Positions 37,371 through 50,529 are shown, counted from the first letter of the stretch. The stretch is DNA of 64,000 bases from Prunus persica (GCF_000346465.2 NC_034014.1:7012507-7076506); one strand, 5' to 3'. Notes: generated from the sequence alone by a model not told the origin. Translations and numbers: made by a program.

Positions 37371-39163
37371 TTCGAGTGAGTGAGCGAGCGAGATGGGTGA
37401 GAGTGAGATCTGGTTTTAGCAGGGGTTTATAGAGAGTGGAAGGAGGAAGACTTGACGAGTCAAGGTGGGAAGCGACGCCGTTTTGGGGTAAGCAAATGCT
37501 TGCCGTTGCGGTTGCTGGATTTGGCAATAAAGCATTAAAGCATCTTTCACGTTGACAGGGAATAAACTCCACGCATTAGTTAGAAAGCAATTCTATTTTA
37601 TTTTTTTCATTATTGTTTTGCCTATTTTTGTCTACAATTAGTAATTTCCACTTCATTTCTTTTTTCCTTTTAACTAAAACAAAAAAAGCAAAGCAAAAGA
37701 CCCAGTATAGTGGTTTGAAGCAATTGCTCTCCCATGAATAGTCATGGGTTCGAGTCCTAGTATCCGTGTAGTTTATATTAGTTTAGCATACTATCACTCA
37801 TCTCAATAAAAAATGTCCTAAGTGGTTTGTGCAAGAGGGCAACATATTTATATTTTAAAAAAATTAAGTTATGAAGTTGTTATCTGTCCTCGAGAGAAAA
37901 ATCATAAACCCTAAAAAGGTTAGTACAAGAAAATATGTCTATGTTCAAAAAAAATTCTCCATAAATGGGAATAAAATAAATAAATAAACCGATACAAATG
38001 CGCTTTAGTGCAAAATTGGAAAGCTAGTACAAATTAAAGCCAAAGTCTACCTTGTGACATTTTTTTTTCACTTACATACAGTAATTTGAATCTATCTATA
38101 TCCTCATCCAAATTTACAATGCATTGGTATCTCATGTCAATTGAGCTTAAAGCTTGTCCACACTATCGTGTAAAATTTGATTTAACTTAATTCCAAAGTC
38201 TATCTTGTAAATTATTATCTGCACTCCCAAACTGTTATCATATATTTCCTCAATTAGATCCCTTCGTGTTTGGTGTAGTTCTTCGAGAGTTGTTTGTTCT
38301 AGCTCTTAAGGCTTTTATATCTATACTACGTTTATAACGTAATTTATAAATACAATCTCTCTAGCGTTTGGCAAAAAAGAAAAGTAGTGAAGATACAAGG
38401 CCTCAACTAGACCTTTTTTTTTTTTCCTCCTAACAACCCTCCACTAGTGAGTCTTACAACGTGTGAACTGTGAAGAGATAGAAAAGCAAGTATAGAGGCT
38501 TGGGATATGCTCCATCATAAATAAATGAAGGAAATATTTCTTTATGTCGGAGATTTGGTTTACATGACTGCATGTTCATTGAATTGCTTGGCATGGAAGC
38601 ACCACAAACCTGGGTTAGCAGCGGATCTCAGAAAACGGTTTACTTACTTGTAGCGGGGCTTTTGCTATCCAAGAATAGAAAATCCCATTAAAAGAAAAGT
38701 GTCAACTAATCTTTTGTTAGCATTTCTCTGTATAATGTTTGAAGAGTTTCAAGTTCGAATTTCCCGTTCTTTAGATTTTTTTTTTTTTTTTAAAAAGTCC
38801 GATGGCAGAGTGTTTTATACTTCTATTCATGCACTGCTTCCATGAACATTCAGTTGCTTGGTTGGCAAAAAATTTCACGAAAAGCAATTTAATTAAAATA
38901 TATTTTGGGTTGAATAGAACATTATTTATACCACCAAAGTGAGTGATTTTCTTGCACATTTATAGCCTTTAGGCAATGTGGTAAATTTATCGTTGGCCAG
39001 AAGAAAAGACTTAAAAGGATGGCAGAGGCAGATAAACCCTGAAACTTTGCTATTTTCATTTGATTTATATACTCAAGAATGCTTTTATAATATGTATTTT
39101 TCTTCTGTAACTAATTACAACCAATCAAATCTATAAAAGAATGAAGTGAAACATACAGGGAGC
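37371..39163. other. PDI promoter and intergenic DNA
   Basis: The PDI leader and promoter lie at 37371 to ~37620. A SINE-like or tRNA-like patch lies near 37690-37770. The rest is AT-rich with no gene recognised. Confidence 0.5.
37688..37800 (+). mobile_element. Possible SINE with tRNA-like head
   Basis: A perfect B-box-like GGTTCGAGTCC at 37749-37759 follows an A-box-like stretch (tatagtggtttgaagc) with tRNA-like spacing. The sequence does not fold into a full cloverleaf by eye and continues into an unrelated AT-rich body, so a tRNA-derived SINE is more likely than a tRNA gene. Confidence 0.4.
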
Positions 39164-41011
39164 TCATTTGAAAAGCTCACTCCCAAGAGTCACAGCACCT
39201 ATCTCCTCATCAACTTTTACATGAAAGTGGCTAATTTCGCTGGCTCGATGAATTCGTTCTAGCTCTTCAACGACAATCTGCATTTGCAGCCTTTGCTGAC
39301 TAGCATCTATGCACATCAATGCCAACTCCATCATTTGCTTTGCAGCTTGCATTGAGTTGTCACCTAATGTTTTATCAACAAATCTGCCCAAATCATTGCA
39401 ACCCTTCGCCTTCAAATGCAAAACGAACTTGTAAGAACTGAAAGGATTGAGAAAAAATAACTGCAGGCTGCACTTCTCGCTTTCGCATTTTCTTCCCAAT
39501 AACATTACATGCAGATTCTAAGAATGAAAAAAGGGTTGTACGTTTGTGTTATGAACTAAAAAGTGCCAATTCTTAGTCAGTCAGTCAGTGAAGTTCCTGA
39601 TGGCTTATGCCTAAAAATATAAATGAACTGACTTGTCTAGCTGAGCTAATTGCCTTAAATAATGACAACAATGAAGACTATTTCAATAAGAAAGTTATAA
39701 TTAGGAAGAGATACAGATATGTACCTGCAGTATTAAATTATCCCCTGAGCTTAACTGGATTCTTCCATTTGCCTCACGTCCACTGATCAATTCCAGTAAG
39801 AAGACCCCAAAACTGTACACATCACTTTTCTCTGAAAATTTCTTTGATAAGTCTAACCTTTAGGGGAAAGAAAGGATCCAATTAGAAATCATAACAAATT
39901 CAGTCTAAACACAAAAATCATAGTTCTCGAATGAATGAGATATGCAGGTTTTTCTTTTAATTGGAATATTCAATTCAGAATTCGAAGCAACTTCGATTAT
40001 AAGAACTGAGGTAACTTATGAAGCCCTCACAAACAGATTGTTACTAGCTACTCAATGTAGTACTAGAAGAAAGTTAAGCCGTATTACCATAATACAATCA
40101 ACTTCTAATCTTGACAGTTCGTACTCAGCTGAGTATAGATTAAATTTCTGTAATAGAACTTAAAACAAATTCTGTTAGGGGAGTCTAATTTACAACGAGA
40201 GGTGAATCCAGAAGAAGAGCATCAGATGCTAGGAGGACAAAAGAATATCAGTTGACATTTTGAGAAGAGTATGAATGACTCTGATGGTAGCGCAAAGACC
40301 CCTAGCCACCATAACAAAGTATGCTTATCAGACGCGTATCCATGAGGAAATTTATCTAGAGTTACCTTCTGCTAAATTGACCTAAAAGAAGTGCAGGGTT
40401 ATATAATAGACTGAGTGACCAAGACCAATGGTAATGTTAGCTGCTATTTTTCACCAGTATAGATCACTTGATGTACCTACATGACCTACTAGGAATTGAC
40501 TGAGGAGTCTTTGGCTCTTATTTTCCTTGCAGGCCATTTTGCACATCAAGTGATCTAGACTGTTGGTGACAAATAACATTACAGGTACATAGATGTGCTA
40601 TATGCATTCTACCATTGAGCATATAAACTTTAGTGAGAGAGATTACATACTCCGGGTCACGAAAGTAATCTATGGTGGAAGATGATCCGGCATGATGACC
40701 CTTAACTAGCAATTTGGTTAGTCCATAATCGGACACCTTGGCAGTAAAGTTTTCATCCAGTAGAACATTGCTTGTCCTGAAATACATGTGCAGGAGAGGA
40801 GGCACCAAATTGTGAAGATGCGCAAGTCCTGGTCCAGAATAAAAGTAGGGGGAAAATTCAATTGTGTTTACACAAAAGAGAAAGATGAGCACAAGAACTT
40901 GAACCAGCTTATGTACCTTTAGCTGCTCCCAAGGCAATCGATAACCTTTGTCTTATGCCCAACTTTCCAATAGGTAAACCTTCAGCATCTGCATAATTAT
41001 GTGGTTAGAAG

Positions 41012-41054
<43 letters not shown>

Positions 41055-42967
41055 CCATAAAGATGATTTCCAACATTCCCATTTGGAAGATATTCATAGA
41101 CAAGTAACTGTTGACTAGCATCTTGACAATAACCAATAAGCCTGAGAACATGCACGTGGTTGACATGAGCTATGCGCTTCACCTGTATTGCATCCAGAGA
41201 ATGCAACATACTCAGAAGTGCTGCTATCAAAAGAGTGTCTAGACAGTACCTCACTAAGAAATCTGATTTGACACTTGTGTACCTCATGAAAGAAGTACTG
41301 AGTTGGGGCATGTAGGCGTCTCTTGATAGCCACAATAGATCCATCTTGCAGCAATCCCTTGTAGACCAAACCAAATCTACATTGGCCTATGATATTAATT
41401 TCATTGAAATTGCATGTCGCTTGTTCCAGTTCCAATATGGTGAGTTGTCTCAAGTTCTGTGTATTATACAGAGAGAGAGCAACGGCGTAGGGAGACATAT
41501 TCCCTCTTTCCCATTCAACTGAAAGAAATGAAAGAAAAAACTAATTCACTGAACTTACCCATCGAGCCAAATCATAACCTTAACATTTAAAATACCAATT
41601 AATACAACATATAAATAAAAATCATGCATAAATGAACTTCTCTATAAGCTTTATCACATCCTACTGTTTACTTCTGGTAAATTGCTAATTTTCTCTCTTG
41701 CTCAAACAAATTGATTTATCTTGAGGGCCTGTTTGGGAAACTCCAACTCAAAAAAGGGATGCCAAAATTGTATGAAAGCGCTGTTTCCATCCAGAAACTT
41801 ATTAGTTAGCTCAATGCTGTTCCAAATTTTCTATTTTGAAGCCTTCATACAGATTCATTTGACTTAAAGAGAACACACAAGGCAACACATATTCCACATG
41901 TTTATGTCATGCCCCTTTCATCAACTGCCTGGAAGGCTGACGGCATATGCAGGGCATCGCAAGAACTAATCCATATAAATTTTTGGCAAATGATAAATGC
42001 TATAGTTAGATCTTGCCTCATTTTACACCCCTTCAGGGTCTGAAAATTTCCAGTCTCAAATGGTTATAAGCTAACTCACCAGAAGGTGATGGTGCAGATG
42101 ACCCTGTTTCAGATGTTCGTCTAATGAATCTTTTCACTCGCATCAAACAGATGTAAACAAGCACCACTATGATAACCACAAGCAGAGCTGCAGCAACTCC
42201 ACCAATAAGTGCTGCAACTTTTTGTTTTCTTGGATTGTTACCACGTGCTTCTTGCACAGGTGTGAGTGTTGGAGCACCATTATCCCCATCAACTATGGCT
42301 GCTATCCTCCTGTTTCTTGGTTTATGGAGCTCTTTTTGTAATTGAATTGAAGAGTGTGCAACAACAAGTCTTGGAGAAAATGGGGACAAATTGACTGTGT
42401 TAGCCCGCCGAGGAACTGAACAGATACCAGAAAACCTGCTACAGAATAACATCTAAGATGATTTTTCATGTTCTACAGAAATGAGTGATCAAAAGATGAA
42501 ACTGAGTCAAAAACATAATTTAACACCTAAGGTGCACGCTTCGGAGTTGAGTAGGATAGGTAATGATAAGAAAATTGTTTTAGGATAGTGGCAATCTTCA
42601 TAAGACTCCATCAGTAACTAGTTAAACATTATTTTTAAATGGAGGCATCTCCCTGTTCTTTTTAACTAGTTAAACATGATACACTAATCTGGAATGTTGA
42701 AGTAAAACTCAGAGAACATAATTGCATCAGTGATCCAATACAATCTACTGCTCCCAAGGAGCCGGTTCGTAAAACTAGCATCTAATTACAAACCAGGCGA
42801 TTGACAGTTTTAACTAGTAGACTAGAAAATCAAGGTTATGTTCAACATAAATAGGGAAATGCAAAAAGATCACGTTGTTAACTTTTGATATATCCATACT
42901 ATGAAGGCAACGTATTTTTTTTAGTTTGATTTTCTGATGCATCCTTATACACTTCTGCACATTACAG

Positions 42968-43009
<42 letters not shown>

Positions 43010-43734
43010 TCTTACAAAGAAACAACATACCGGTCCTTATGGCAGTTGACAATTTTCCATTGTCTTAGACATGGACATCTTCCAATTTGACCATTGAATA
43101 GTTGAGGACCTCCAACTCTGCTCTTGAAAGTTTGTAGAGCTTCAGCTATAGGTTTCAGAAAGGGGAAAAAAGAATAAGAAGTCAGTATTCTTTCATGGCA
43201 ATTACAATGGAAAGCAAAGTATAGTACTCAAAACAACAGGCTAAACATCATGCACATTTTGCGTCTACTGTATGCCTAGCCAAACCATTAAGAACATGAT
43301 CAAAACTATGTACTTTTTGACCATAAATAAATAAATCAGATGAGTATTGTTGCACAGCTTCTTAAAAAGGAAAATTGCAGTATATCAGTTCAAAAGGGAA
43401 ATCTGGAAAGTGTTCCACCATACTTGTACATGCTCATCTAATTTTAGACCTCTCTGTACAAGGCAATTCCAATTCTAATCACCATGCACATCCCCAAAAC
43501 AGCAATTCAAGTATATATATGACTTTCATTTGAGCCAAATAAAAATAGGAACAATTTGGTTGCTTTTAATGCTTCCAGAAGAACTCATTCATCCTAATTA
43601 TGTGCAGAATAAGAATGCATTGGGAAAAGGAAAGTGAGAGAAAGAGTACCATATATTTTGTAGCCTGTTCTGCTGGGTTCCAAAAGTTGGATCAGTAAAA
43701 GCAGAGGCAGCTGTTGCCACCAGAACAAGCGCAT
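39164..43734 (-). CDS. Receptor-like protein kinase lacking the catalytic Asp (putative pseudokinase)
   Basis: Nine exons, 5' to 3': 43734-43650, 43145-43031, 42438-42080, 41518-41283, 41182-41056, 40988-40917, 40828-40651, 39857-39725 and 39409-39164; 516 aa. Start chosen because only the frame from ATG 43734 joins in phase with exon 2, and it gives a signal peptide (MRLFWWQQLPLLLLIQLLEP). The short Cys-containing ectodomain (RCPCLRQW...NCH) has no fold I recognise and no LRRs. A TM helix spans ~141-166. The kinase domain starts ~213: degenerate glycine loop GQCRFG (231-236), VAIK with Lys252, and YEYLPNG. Where HRD is expected the sequence is H345-M-Y347, so the catalytic Asp is absent; DFG is DYG (365-367). 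SDVYSFGVFLLELISGRE is conserved. It may signal through a partner kinase. Exon 4 has an alternative donor 36 nt downstream (after 41247) that would insert 12 residues. Confidence 0.82.
41015..41050 (-). repeat. (CT)n tract (sense) abutting an RLK 5' splice site
   Basis: Plus-strand GA repeat. In the transcript the intron after exon 41182-41056 begins gtaatctctctct. Confidence 0.9.
42971..43008. repeat. (CA)n microsatellite in RLK intron 2
   Basis: Run of ~18 CA units on the plus strand (GT in the sense strand), within the intron between exons 43145-43031 and 42438-42080. Confidence 0.9.
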
Positions 43735-44818
43735 TGTCAATTAGCATCAACCCATTGAAGCCCTCCAAAACCCGTATCGGATTAGACCCGCTTTTCAAAT
43801 CACCTGGAAGAATTTAAACTACAAATGAGAGAACAAAAATCAAATATCAGCCACAAGTTCTTGTTTGAGTGGCTGGCAACTGAGATTTATACTGGTACTT
43901 ATAACTTAGAGGTATCAAATATAAACAAAAGACAAGAGAGAGGTGAAAGCAAAACACAAATTGCTTAAGGGGAGAAGAAACATGATTGAACTTACAAACA
44001 AGTAAAAGGAAGAAGGAACAATCGGAAGAGACATCGAAGTTTATGTTTTTTTAATGAAAGCTTATAAAGCACATGAATGCCAAGTTGTTTTTTTGAACTT
44101 TTTGGTGATTCAAACGTAGGATCAGTGTGCTAGCTAACTACAACTGTACAACAAAAGCTAACCAGACACTTGAGATTCTTGAGACTTGAATCAGAAAAGG
44201 GCAAAAGAGAAGAAACAAAAACAAAAGAAAGAAAACCCTTAACAAGCGACATAACAGGCTGTCTTTATTGAAACTGATGGGACTATTGCTGCTCTTGTTC
44301 AACGGCTAAAATCCCAACAATTCATTCACACTTGGTTGGCAACAAAATCGAAATCCATATCCCAAGAGATTCCCGGGGAATCTCAAAAAGCCTGAAATCC
44401 GAGAAAAATGAATGCCAGAACATCCGCATGAATAAGTTCAAACTGTTTAAGCTCCAAAACCCAGAACGACTTCTCTACTTTTCCTACAGGTTTTTTTTTC
44501 CCTTAAAAAAGTCACTTTTCTCACAAGTTTTGTACTTTCATTGTTCAGTAAATCTAGAATGAAAAATCCAAATCTTTGAAGATATTTGGGTTTTTCAATT
44601 ATTTCACAGGAACAGTGGAACACTAGTACAACCAGAGAGAATTACACAAAAAGTTACAATTAGCTAGTCAAAAAAGTTCTGATAAATCCTAGAAATTGAC
44701 ACAACACAAAACTAAGTGCAACTAAATGGTCCTGAACTTCAATGTCAGGACTTGTAAAGAGCCGTTTGCAAACTGTTTTTCTCTACTTGTCAAGGAAAAG
44801 TCACCATTGCCACAATCA

Positions 44819-44823
<5 letters not shown>

Positions 44824-44891
<68 letters not shown>
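44824..44891. repeat. Compound (TA)n(GA)n microsatellite
   Basis: About 13 TA units followed directly by about 20 GA units, roughly 1.1 kb upstream of the RLK start codon. Confidence 0.95.
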
Positions 44892-44893
<2 letters not shown>

Positions 44894-46509
44894 CAATAAA
44901 GCTGACCATGCCCTGCAAGAATGGAGCCGAAGAGAATCATGAACAATGAAAAAAGCAGCTTTTTTTTTCAGGCAAGCTTACCGGTTTGTTTTCTCAGTTC
45001 TTGAGGACCTTTTTGCAGGTTTGCATTGAAAACAAAGACAACCCAGAAAAGCAGCCAAAGACAAACACATAATTAATGGCACGCAATATAAGATCTTGCA
45101 ACTTGCAAGTAGGTCCGGATGTTCCTATGACACAAAACAGTTGTTCTTCGAAGACTCTTTGTTTTTTGGACTCTTCGCATTTGTTTAGATTATGGAAGTG
45201 GTGATTACCGTCTGAAATAACTACATGACCATTATTGAATTGTTAGTATTCATTTGACCAAAGAACAATTATTTTGTTTTCATTTGACCAGACAAATTAT
45301 TTAGTTTTCTAAAGTTAGGGGAAGTCATTTGATATATATTGTCTGCTCATTTCCTTGGAGTTTAAGTTTTTAAAACTAACATAGTATCAAATTCTTATTC
45401 TGAATTGATCTAGAAAGTGGATATAATTAAGCCGCTATCCTTGAATTGCAATAATTAGTCAACTACATTTGTTAAATAATGTCGGTCTTTCTCCCTCATC
45501 GTCAACCGGTAAAAACTAAAAATACCATATCCAAACTTTGCCTAAACTAAAGAACAAAATTATATCTCAGTGCCAAGTAACTGAAACCATTGTCAAAATC
45601 TCAAACTTTCCAATTGGTTTTGAGAAAAATGGCAAGGATTTTTAAATGAAAACTGTTGTCGAATTATATAACCTGTTAACTAGAGGTTGAGAGAAGAATG
45701 TGGGACTGTCCTGTCCTTTTCTTTGCAAAGGATTAGTATGCTTATAGAACATGATTAATAATATATTGCACCACATGGACAAGGATTTTAACCTTCCACA
45801 AAAAACACGCAAAGAGCTCTCTAGCTTCTTGTCATTTTTCTGAATGCCCTGTCTTTCTTCTAACCCAGTTATTATTAAACTCAACATCATGGGTTGATGT
45901 ATGTTCATTGTCATTGCTGCTTGGGATTGATGATGTGTGTACTTCCAACTGTGAGTTTGTATTTACTATGAAAACCAATGAGTAAGTGAGGAGGGAGGCT
46001 TGGGGCTTGAGAGAGTTGGACTTTTTGGCTCCCAAGTCACTGTCTTAAAATGAATGAAGGCAGAGAGAGAGAAAGAGAGAGGTCCATAAGTCCAACGAGT
46101 CTTAGCAGCGACAGTCACATGACACTGGCTGTGCCGACCATTGACAGGGGCTCACATGCAAACGCCTTCCTACTATCCTTTCCTTAAAATCCCTTTGCCT
46201 ACCCAATTACTCAAGAGTGAGTGGATGAGGCATTTTAGGTCTTAGTACTATATCCTTGTTTACAAATTTTTAAAATTGAATCATACCATTACCTAGTCAA
46301 ATATTACTTAGGGCCCCTGGAAACTTCTGTTCATAAGATTGTTAGGAGTACATTTTAATTTTGTGAATTAAAAAACCAAGTGCTTTTTTTTCAAAAGAAG
46401 CATCTTGCCAGGTACTTCTTCATAAAGTATTGAAAATTTCTTTTCGAAGTCAAAAGTGTTTTTTTTTTAATTTTGATGTAAAACACCATGAAAAGAGATT
46501 TTTTTTTTG

Positions 46510-46681
46510 GGAGTTAATTTTTCCACTCTTGTTTTGTTCACTTACGCTCTATTGTTGAAAATTGTATGCTCTCACTCCTCTTTTGTCCACTTACACTCCC
46601 TTATATATTAGAGTAAAAAGTATTAAAAAAAACAAAAGAGAGTGTAAATGAACAAAAAAGAGTGAGAAAATCAGCAACCTT
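46510..46681. mobile_element. Small hairpin MITE-like element
   Basis: The left arm (gttaatttttccactcttgt, ttgttcacttacgctc) is inverted on the right (gagtgtaaatgaac, aagagtgagaaaatcagcaac), forming a ~170-bp imperfect hairpin. An additional internal copy of the left-arm phrase lies at ~46570-46602. Target duplication not resolved. Confidence 0.5.
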
Positions 46682-47643
46682 TTTTTATTGATTTGAAAAT
46701 GTTTTTATCCATTTCAAAAGTAATGCCGAAGTGTGTTAGAAGCTGCATTGTTTTTGTCAATCGCATCAAAATAGTATCAAAGCTTTGTTCGAGGGCTAAT
46801 AAGAAGAACATGTACCAACATGTTACAGCCTCAACTTCCCACTCGGGTTATATTTAATAGAGCATTCAAAAGAAGGTTGTATGCCTTGGAAGATTTTATA
46901 ACAGATTGTAGAGACTTTGTTGGCCTCAAATCTTGGCCAACGAAGTCCAGCCAAAGGCTTCAACTAGTTGATGTTCTTTTATGGGGTACTACTACTCGAG
47001 TTGTGAAACGTGAGAGGAGACATTACAAATTAAAACGTGCTTAATATTGGAAGAGATCTCAAAATTAAAATTCTTCATCTTAATTGATAAAAGAAATGTG
47101 CATGAGTACTAAGTGAATAAGCCAGTTTAGGAGTGGCCGTCTCATTTTTTTGCATTGTCTTCTTCAACACTATCGAGTGTCCAACAATACGAGAATTATA
47201 AGTTCTCAAATTTAACGAAAGTCCGAAAAACACTTTAATCCTTGTAGTTTTTTACGATTTTCAATTTCGTTTCTATAATTTATACAAAGAAGGGAACGCA
47301 AACTTAGTACAAAGAAATCAGCTCAATGCTCTGGCCAATTGGCCTAACTCACATATGATGGCCTATAATTTAAGAACGTGTAATTATAGTTTACATTAGG
47401 TTGCAATCTTAGGCCTTCCTCATATTCTTTATTAGCCCTTACTTAATGGGTTATGTGCTATACTGGCCCTACCCATACAGTGGATCCAATAGAGCCTAGA
47501 GTTGATCCGATAAAACCCAGCACAAGTTGGGTCCTCTTTCCTAGCTGCGTCGCTGCGAGGCAAAGGCAAAAAGCAGCCATAGTTTTCCTCCATTTGCAGA
47601 AAATTTGAAGAATTCCAACAATCAGGATTAGTTATTCAACGCC

Positions 47644-49240
47644 ATGATTAGCATTCTTGCTCAGGTAAAAACAAGATTTTAGACATAAATGCTTCAGTTC
47701 CAATTTGATTCTTGCTTTTCTGTGAACAAATTTTGACAATGCAGGAGCGTCTTCTCGGCGCTGCACTCGGAAGCATATTCACCGGAATCGTTGTGTTTGA
47801 GCAACGCAGATGCATCTACAACTCCATTTCTGGCACCAAATCTCAATCCGTCACCCAATCTCAGGTAATTCCCAAATTCTTATTCATATCTATGTAGAAC
47901 TACGCCATTTTGTGGAGACAGAAACCCTAGCTTCAGTCTGTAAAGTCTTGATCTTGTTGATTTATAGGCTTACCCAATTGATCATAATAACCAGATAATG
48001 AGGATATGGGAGGACCAGGTTTGCTTAATCAGTATAGCTGGCTCATCTGTCGGGAAAAGTTTTATTTTTTATTTTTTTATACAATGTCATTTTTAATATA
48101 AGATCATGGCTTAATGTTAATGACCGTGGTGCTAAGCTATAAGCATGTAACAATGTGGAACTGAATTGGTGATGATCACAACGATTGTCGGCCATGAAGG
48201 GTATGAAAATGCAGTGGAACAATCATGGACTCTTCTGTCTTTGCTTTCTGCAGGAACTTATAGCTTAACAATACAAACAATTAAGTTTGATAATTGAACA
48301 ATAAAGCTGCTTGGTAGGGATGTTCAGCACTCCTCTTAAGACATTTGATAGTTGAACAATAATAAAAAGAAAGAAACATCTTTTCAATAAAGGATGTGAT
48401 AATTAGAAATGTGGCATGCCGTGCCGAATTGCAATTCTGTAGAGTATGCATAGAAAGCATTAGCATGGAGGGAATTGTGAGTATTGTGTGGTAACATAGG
48501 AGCAAAGAACAGAGGATGTGTCTAATCTTGTATATACATGGCCTATTAATCATGTACCAGGTGGAATGTTTATTACTAAAGGAAACATCTTATTACTTTC
48601 TTTATATTATTCCTGCTCAATATCATTGTTCATTGATAATTGTAGTAATAATTATTTGGAATTCGGGAATGGGGAAGGAAAAATGAAGTTAAAAGTAGTT
48701 TAGTTTTGACTTAGATTTTCTCAGATGCTTAGGTAGTGGTTATTTAGTTTAAGTTTTCCCACCTCTATACACACACCTCGCCAGTAGTTAGGACAAAGCT
48801 CTTAGTTCATGAAAGTTGAAGAATATAGGAAGCCATTGAGTTTAGAATCTCTTTTGGTTAGGCAATATTTCCAGAGCAGGAACTTTTCAAGTAGGGTTGT
48901 GAACTCGGGATTTATGCCTTCTTGTTATGGACTTCTGTGCACTTTCCCTATTTGGCCTGTTTCTTGGATATTCTCTATTAAACTTATCATGTTGCATGGA
49001 ACAGTGAACTTTACTGAATCTACCGATAAGCATGCACAGCATAGAATGAATGTTCTATGAAATAGTGACGTCCTAGCTTGCAGTATGTAGATTCTAATGG
49101 TTTGAGCTTTCAAAATTCTGCAGATTAGAGAGCCAATATTTGGAAGCAAATCTCGTGCAGAGTTTGCGCATCTTTGGAACAAAGCTGTGGACCAGACATT
49201 TCGACCTGTGATTGAGTCTCTTAGTTCATCTGGATGGTAG
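47644..49240 (+). CDS. Small plant protein of unknown function, 102 aa
   Basis: Four exons: 47644-47664, 47745-47864, 47968-48018 and 49124-49240; phases close at 102 aa. The N-terminus (MISILAQERLLGAALGSIFT) includes a short hydrophobic, glycine-rich stretch (~11-24) that could span or dip into a membrane. The middle is polar, and the C-terminal exon (EPIFGSKSRAEFAHLWNKAV, then DQTF) is amphipathic and looks conserved. Good splice sites and coherent phases support a real gene. I do not know its function; the size and single N-terminal hydrophobic segment would suit a mitochondrial or other organelle membrane accessory protein, but that is a guess. The third intron is ~1.1 kb. Confidence 0.75.
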
Positions 49241-50118
49241 TAGATACATTTGAATAGCTGCACTGCACCGTATGGAATTCTACTTTCGTGAATTTATACA
49301 TGCTAAACTAAACTTGCCCACATTTGTATTTTTTTTATCATATTTTGAGCAATCAGAAGGGAATGCACATTGTCCGTGATTTCAAAGGCATGATGGCTTT
49401 GACGGATTTTTTTGTTTGTTTGTTTTTTAGTTTTACAATAGTGAACATGCTTGTCGGCTTCTTCATAATGCATATAACGTGGGACAACTCATGAATCATG
49501 ATGTACCAAAAGTCAGAATCGAATATTGGTACCAGAATGGTTTTGGCTTAGATTGTCAAACAGAGTCCCTGTAGTTCATTTTTTCAATTGCGACCATTGG
49601 AAGTTACTCCCATAACCTCCTCAGTGACTTTCCTGTCGCCTCAATTATTTTTACTTTACCAGTAATTTACTGCCCTTAGTGATGATTACATTGGTAATGA
49701 TTTGAATATCATGTTTACCTACCTGGTTCGATCGAAATAAGGAAAGGAATCGTGGAACTTAATAATAGGGGAATTAAGAATTTGGAATTTGATCAATTAC
49801 TCTCCCTAGAGTTGATTCAATTTCTTGTTTTGAAGGTATTGGATTACAGATTTTAAGGTGGGATTCAGATACTTGTGTGTTAGTAAACTTATGCGTTAGC
49901 AAAAACGTGAGGAAGTTAGAAATTGAAATAATTCATTTTCTTCTCAAACACAATTCTGATAAGTAAACATGTTGTACTCGTAAATACCATGCAACTAATC
50001 ACTAATGAATTATAGCTACACGCTACATAATCTGGTTTTAGTACAATGAAAGAAGGATCCATGGAGAGATGAAATTGGGGGCTTTGGTCAAGCTGTGAAA
50101 CCTCATGCAGCGAGAACA
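49241..50118. other. Intergenic between two convergent small genes
   Basis: Holds the 3' UTRs of the 102-aa gene (+) and the small membrane protein gene (-). No other feature seen. Confidence 0.5.
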
Positions 50119-50529
50119 TCATACATCAGGTTTAACAGTATTGGCTTTCCTCATATCTTCTCTACGTGAGACAAGTACATAGTAAACACCCATGGCCACA
50201 AAGGCTGCAAATGCTAAACCAAACACAAAGCCAGCAATTCCACCAACTCCCAATGTGGTCCTTCCATTCTGGGATGCAGAAACTTTGCTTTCATGTGCTT
50301 TAGTTGCTTGCACTTGGGCTGCTATAGGCATTAATGGTGAGCAATTGGATGCCTTACATGGGTCTTTGGCAATAGGGTTTTGGTTGGTTGGATGAAAAAA
50401 TTTATAGGCTGATGGTGGAAAAGCCATTGGGTTTTCTCTGGCTAAGCCATGGGGGGCTCTTTCTTCTGCATCACTGGCAATGGAGAGAAGGGTCAGAGAA
50501 GAGAAGAAGATGACAGAGAGAGAAACCAT
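50119..50529 (-). CDS. Small single-pass membrane protein, unknown function
   Basis: Single exon, 136 aa, ATG at 50529. A signal peptide (~1-18, MVSLSVIFFSSLTLLSIA) is followed by a ~75-residue luminal or extracellular part with two Cys (KDPCKASNCSP). One glycine/alanine-rich transmembrane helix (~93-117, LGVGGIAGFVFGLAFAAFVA) is next, then a short basic tail (SRREDMRKANTV). The topology would be type I. No domain is recognised. The gene between PDI-like and PIP2 in the related Arabidopsis region may be its counterpart, but I cannot confirm this. Confidence 0.78.
   Translation of the reverse strand: MVSLSVIFFSSLTLLSIASDAEERAPHGLARENPMAFPPSAYKFFHPTNQNPIAKDPCKASNCSPLMPIAAQVQATKAHESKVSASQNGRTTLGVGGIAGFVFGLAFAAFVAMGVYYVLVSRREDMRKANTVKPDV

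Larger units (their letters stand above)
43735..47643. other. RLK upstream region and intergenic DNA
   Basis: The RLK leader and promoter are expected in 43735 to ~45000, including the compound TA/GA microsatellite. A hairpin-like MITE lies at 46510-46681. No gene was recognised; the frames at 44332-44562, 45642-46035 and 46820-47044 show no domain. Confidence 0.5.

Noticed and set aside
37688..37760. A tRNA gene
   Set aside because: The B-box is perfect, but I could not pair acceptor and anticodon stems; a SINE head explains it better.
43598..43798. The longer open frame through RLK exon 1 (containing MLIDNALVLV)
   Set aside because: It looks like a signal peptide, but its end phase does not join exon 2 in frame. 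The overlapping frame from ATG 43734 does, and also gives a signal peptide.
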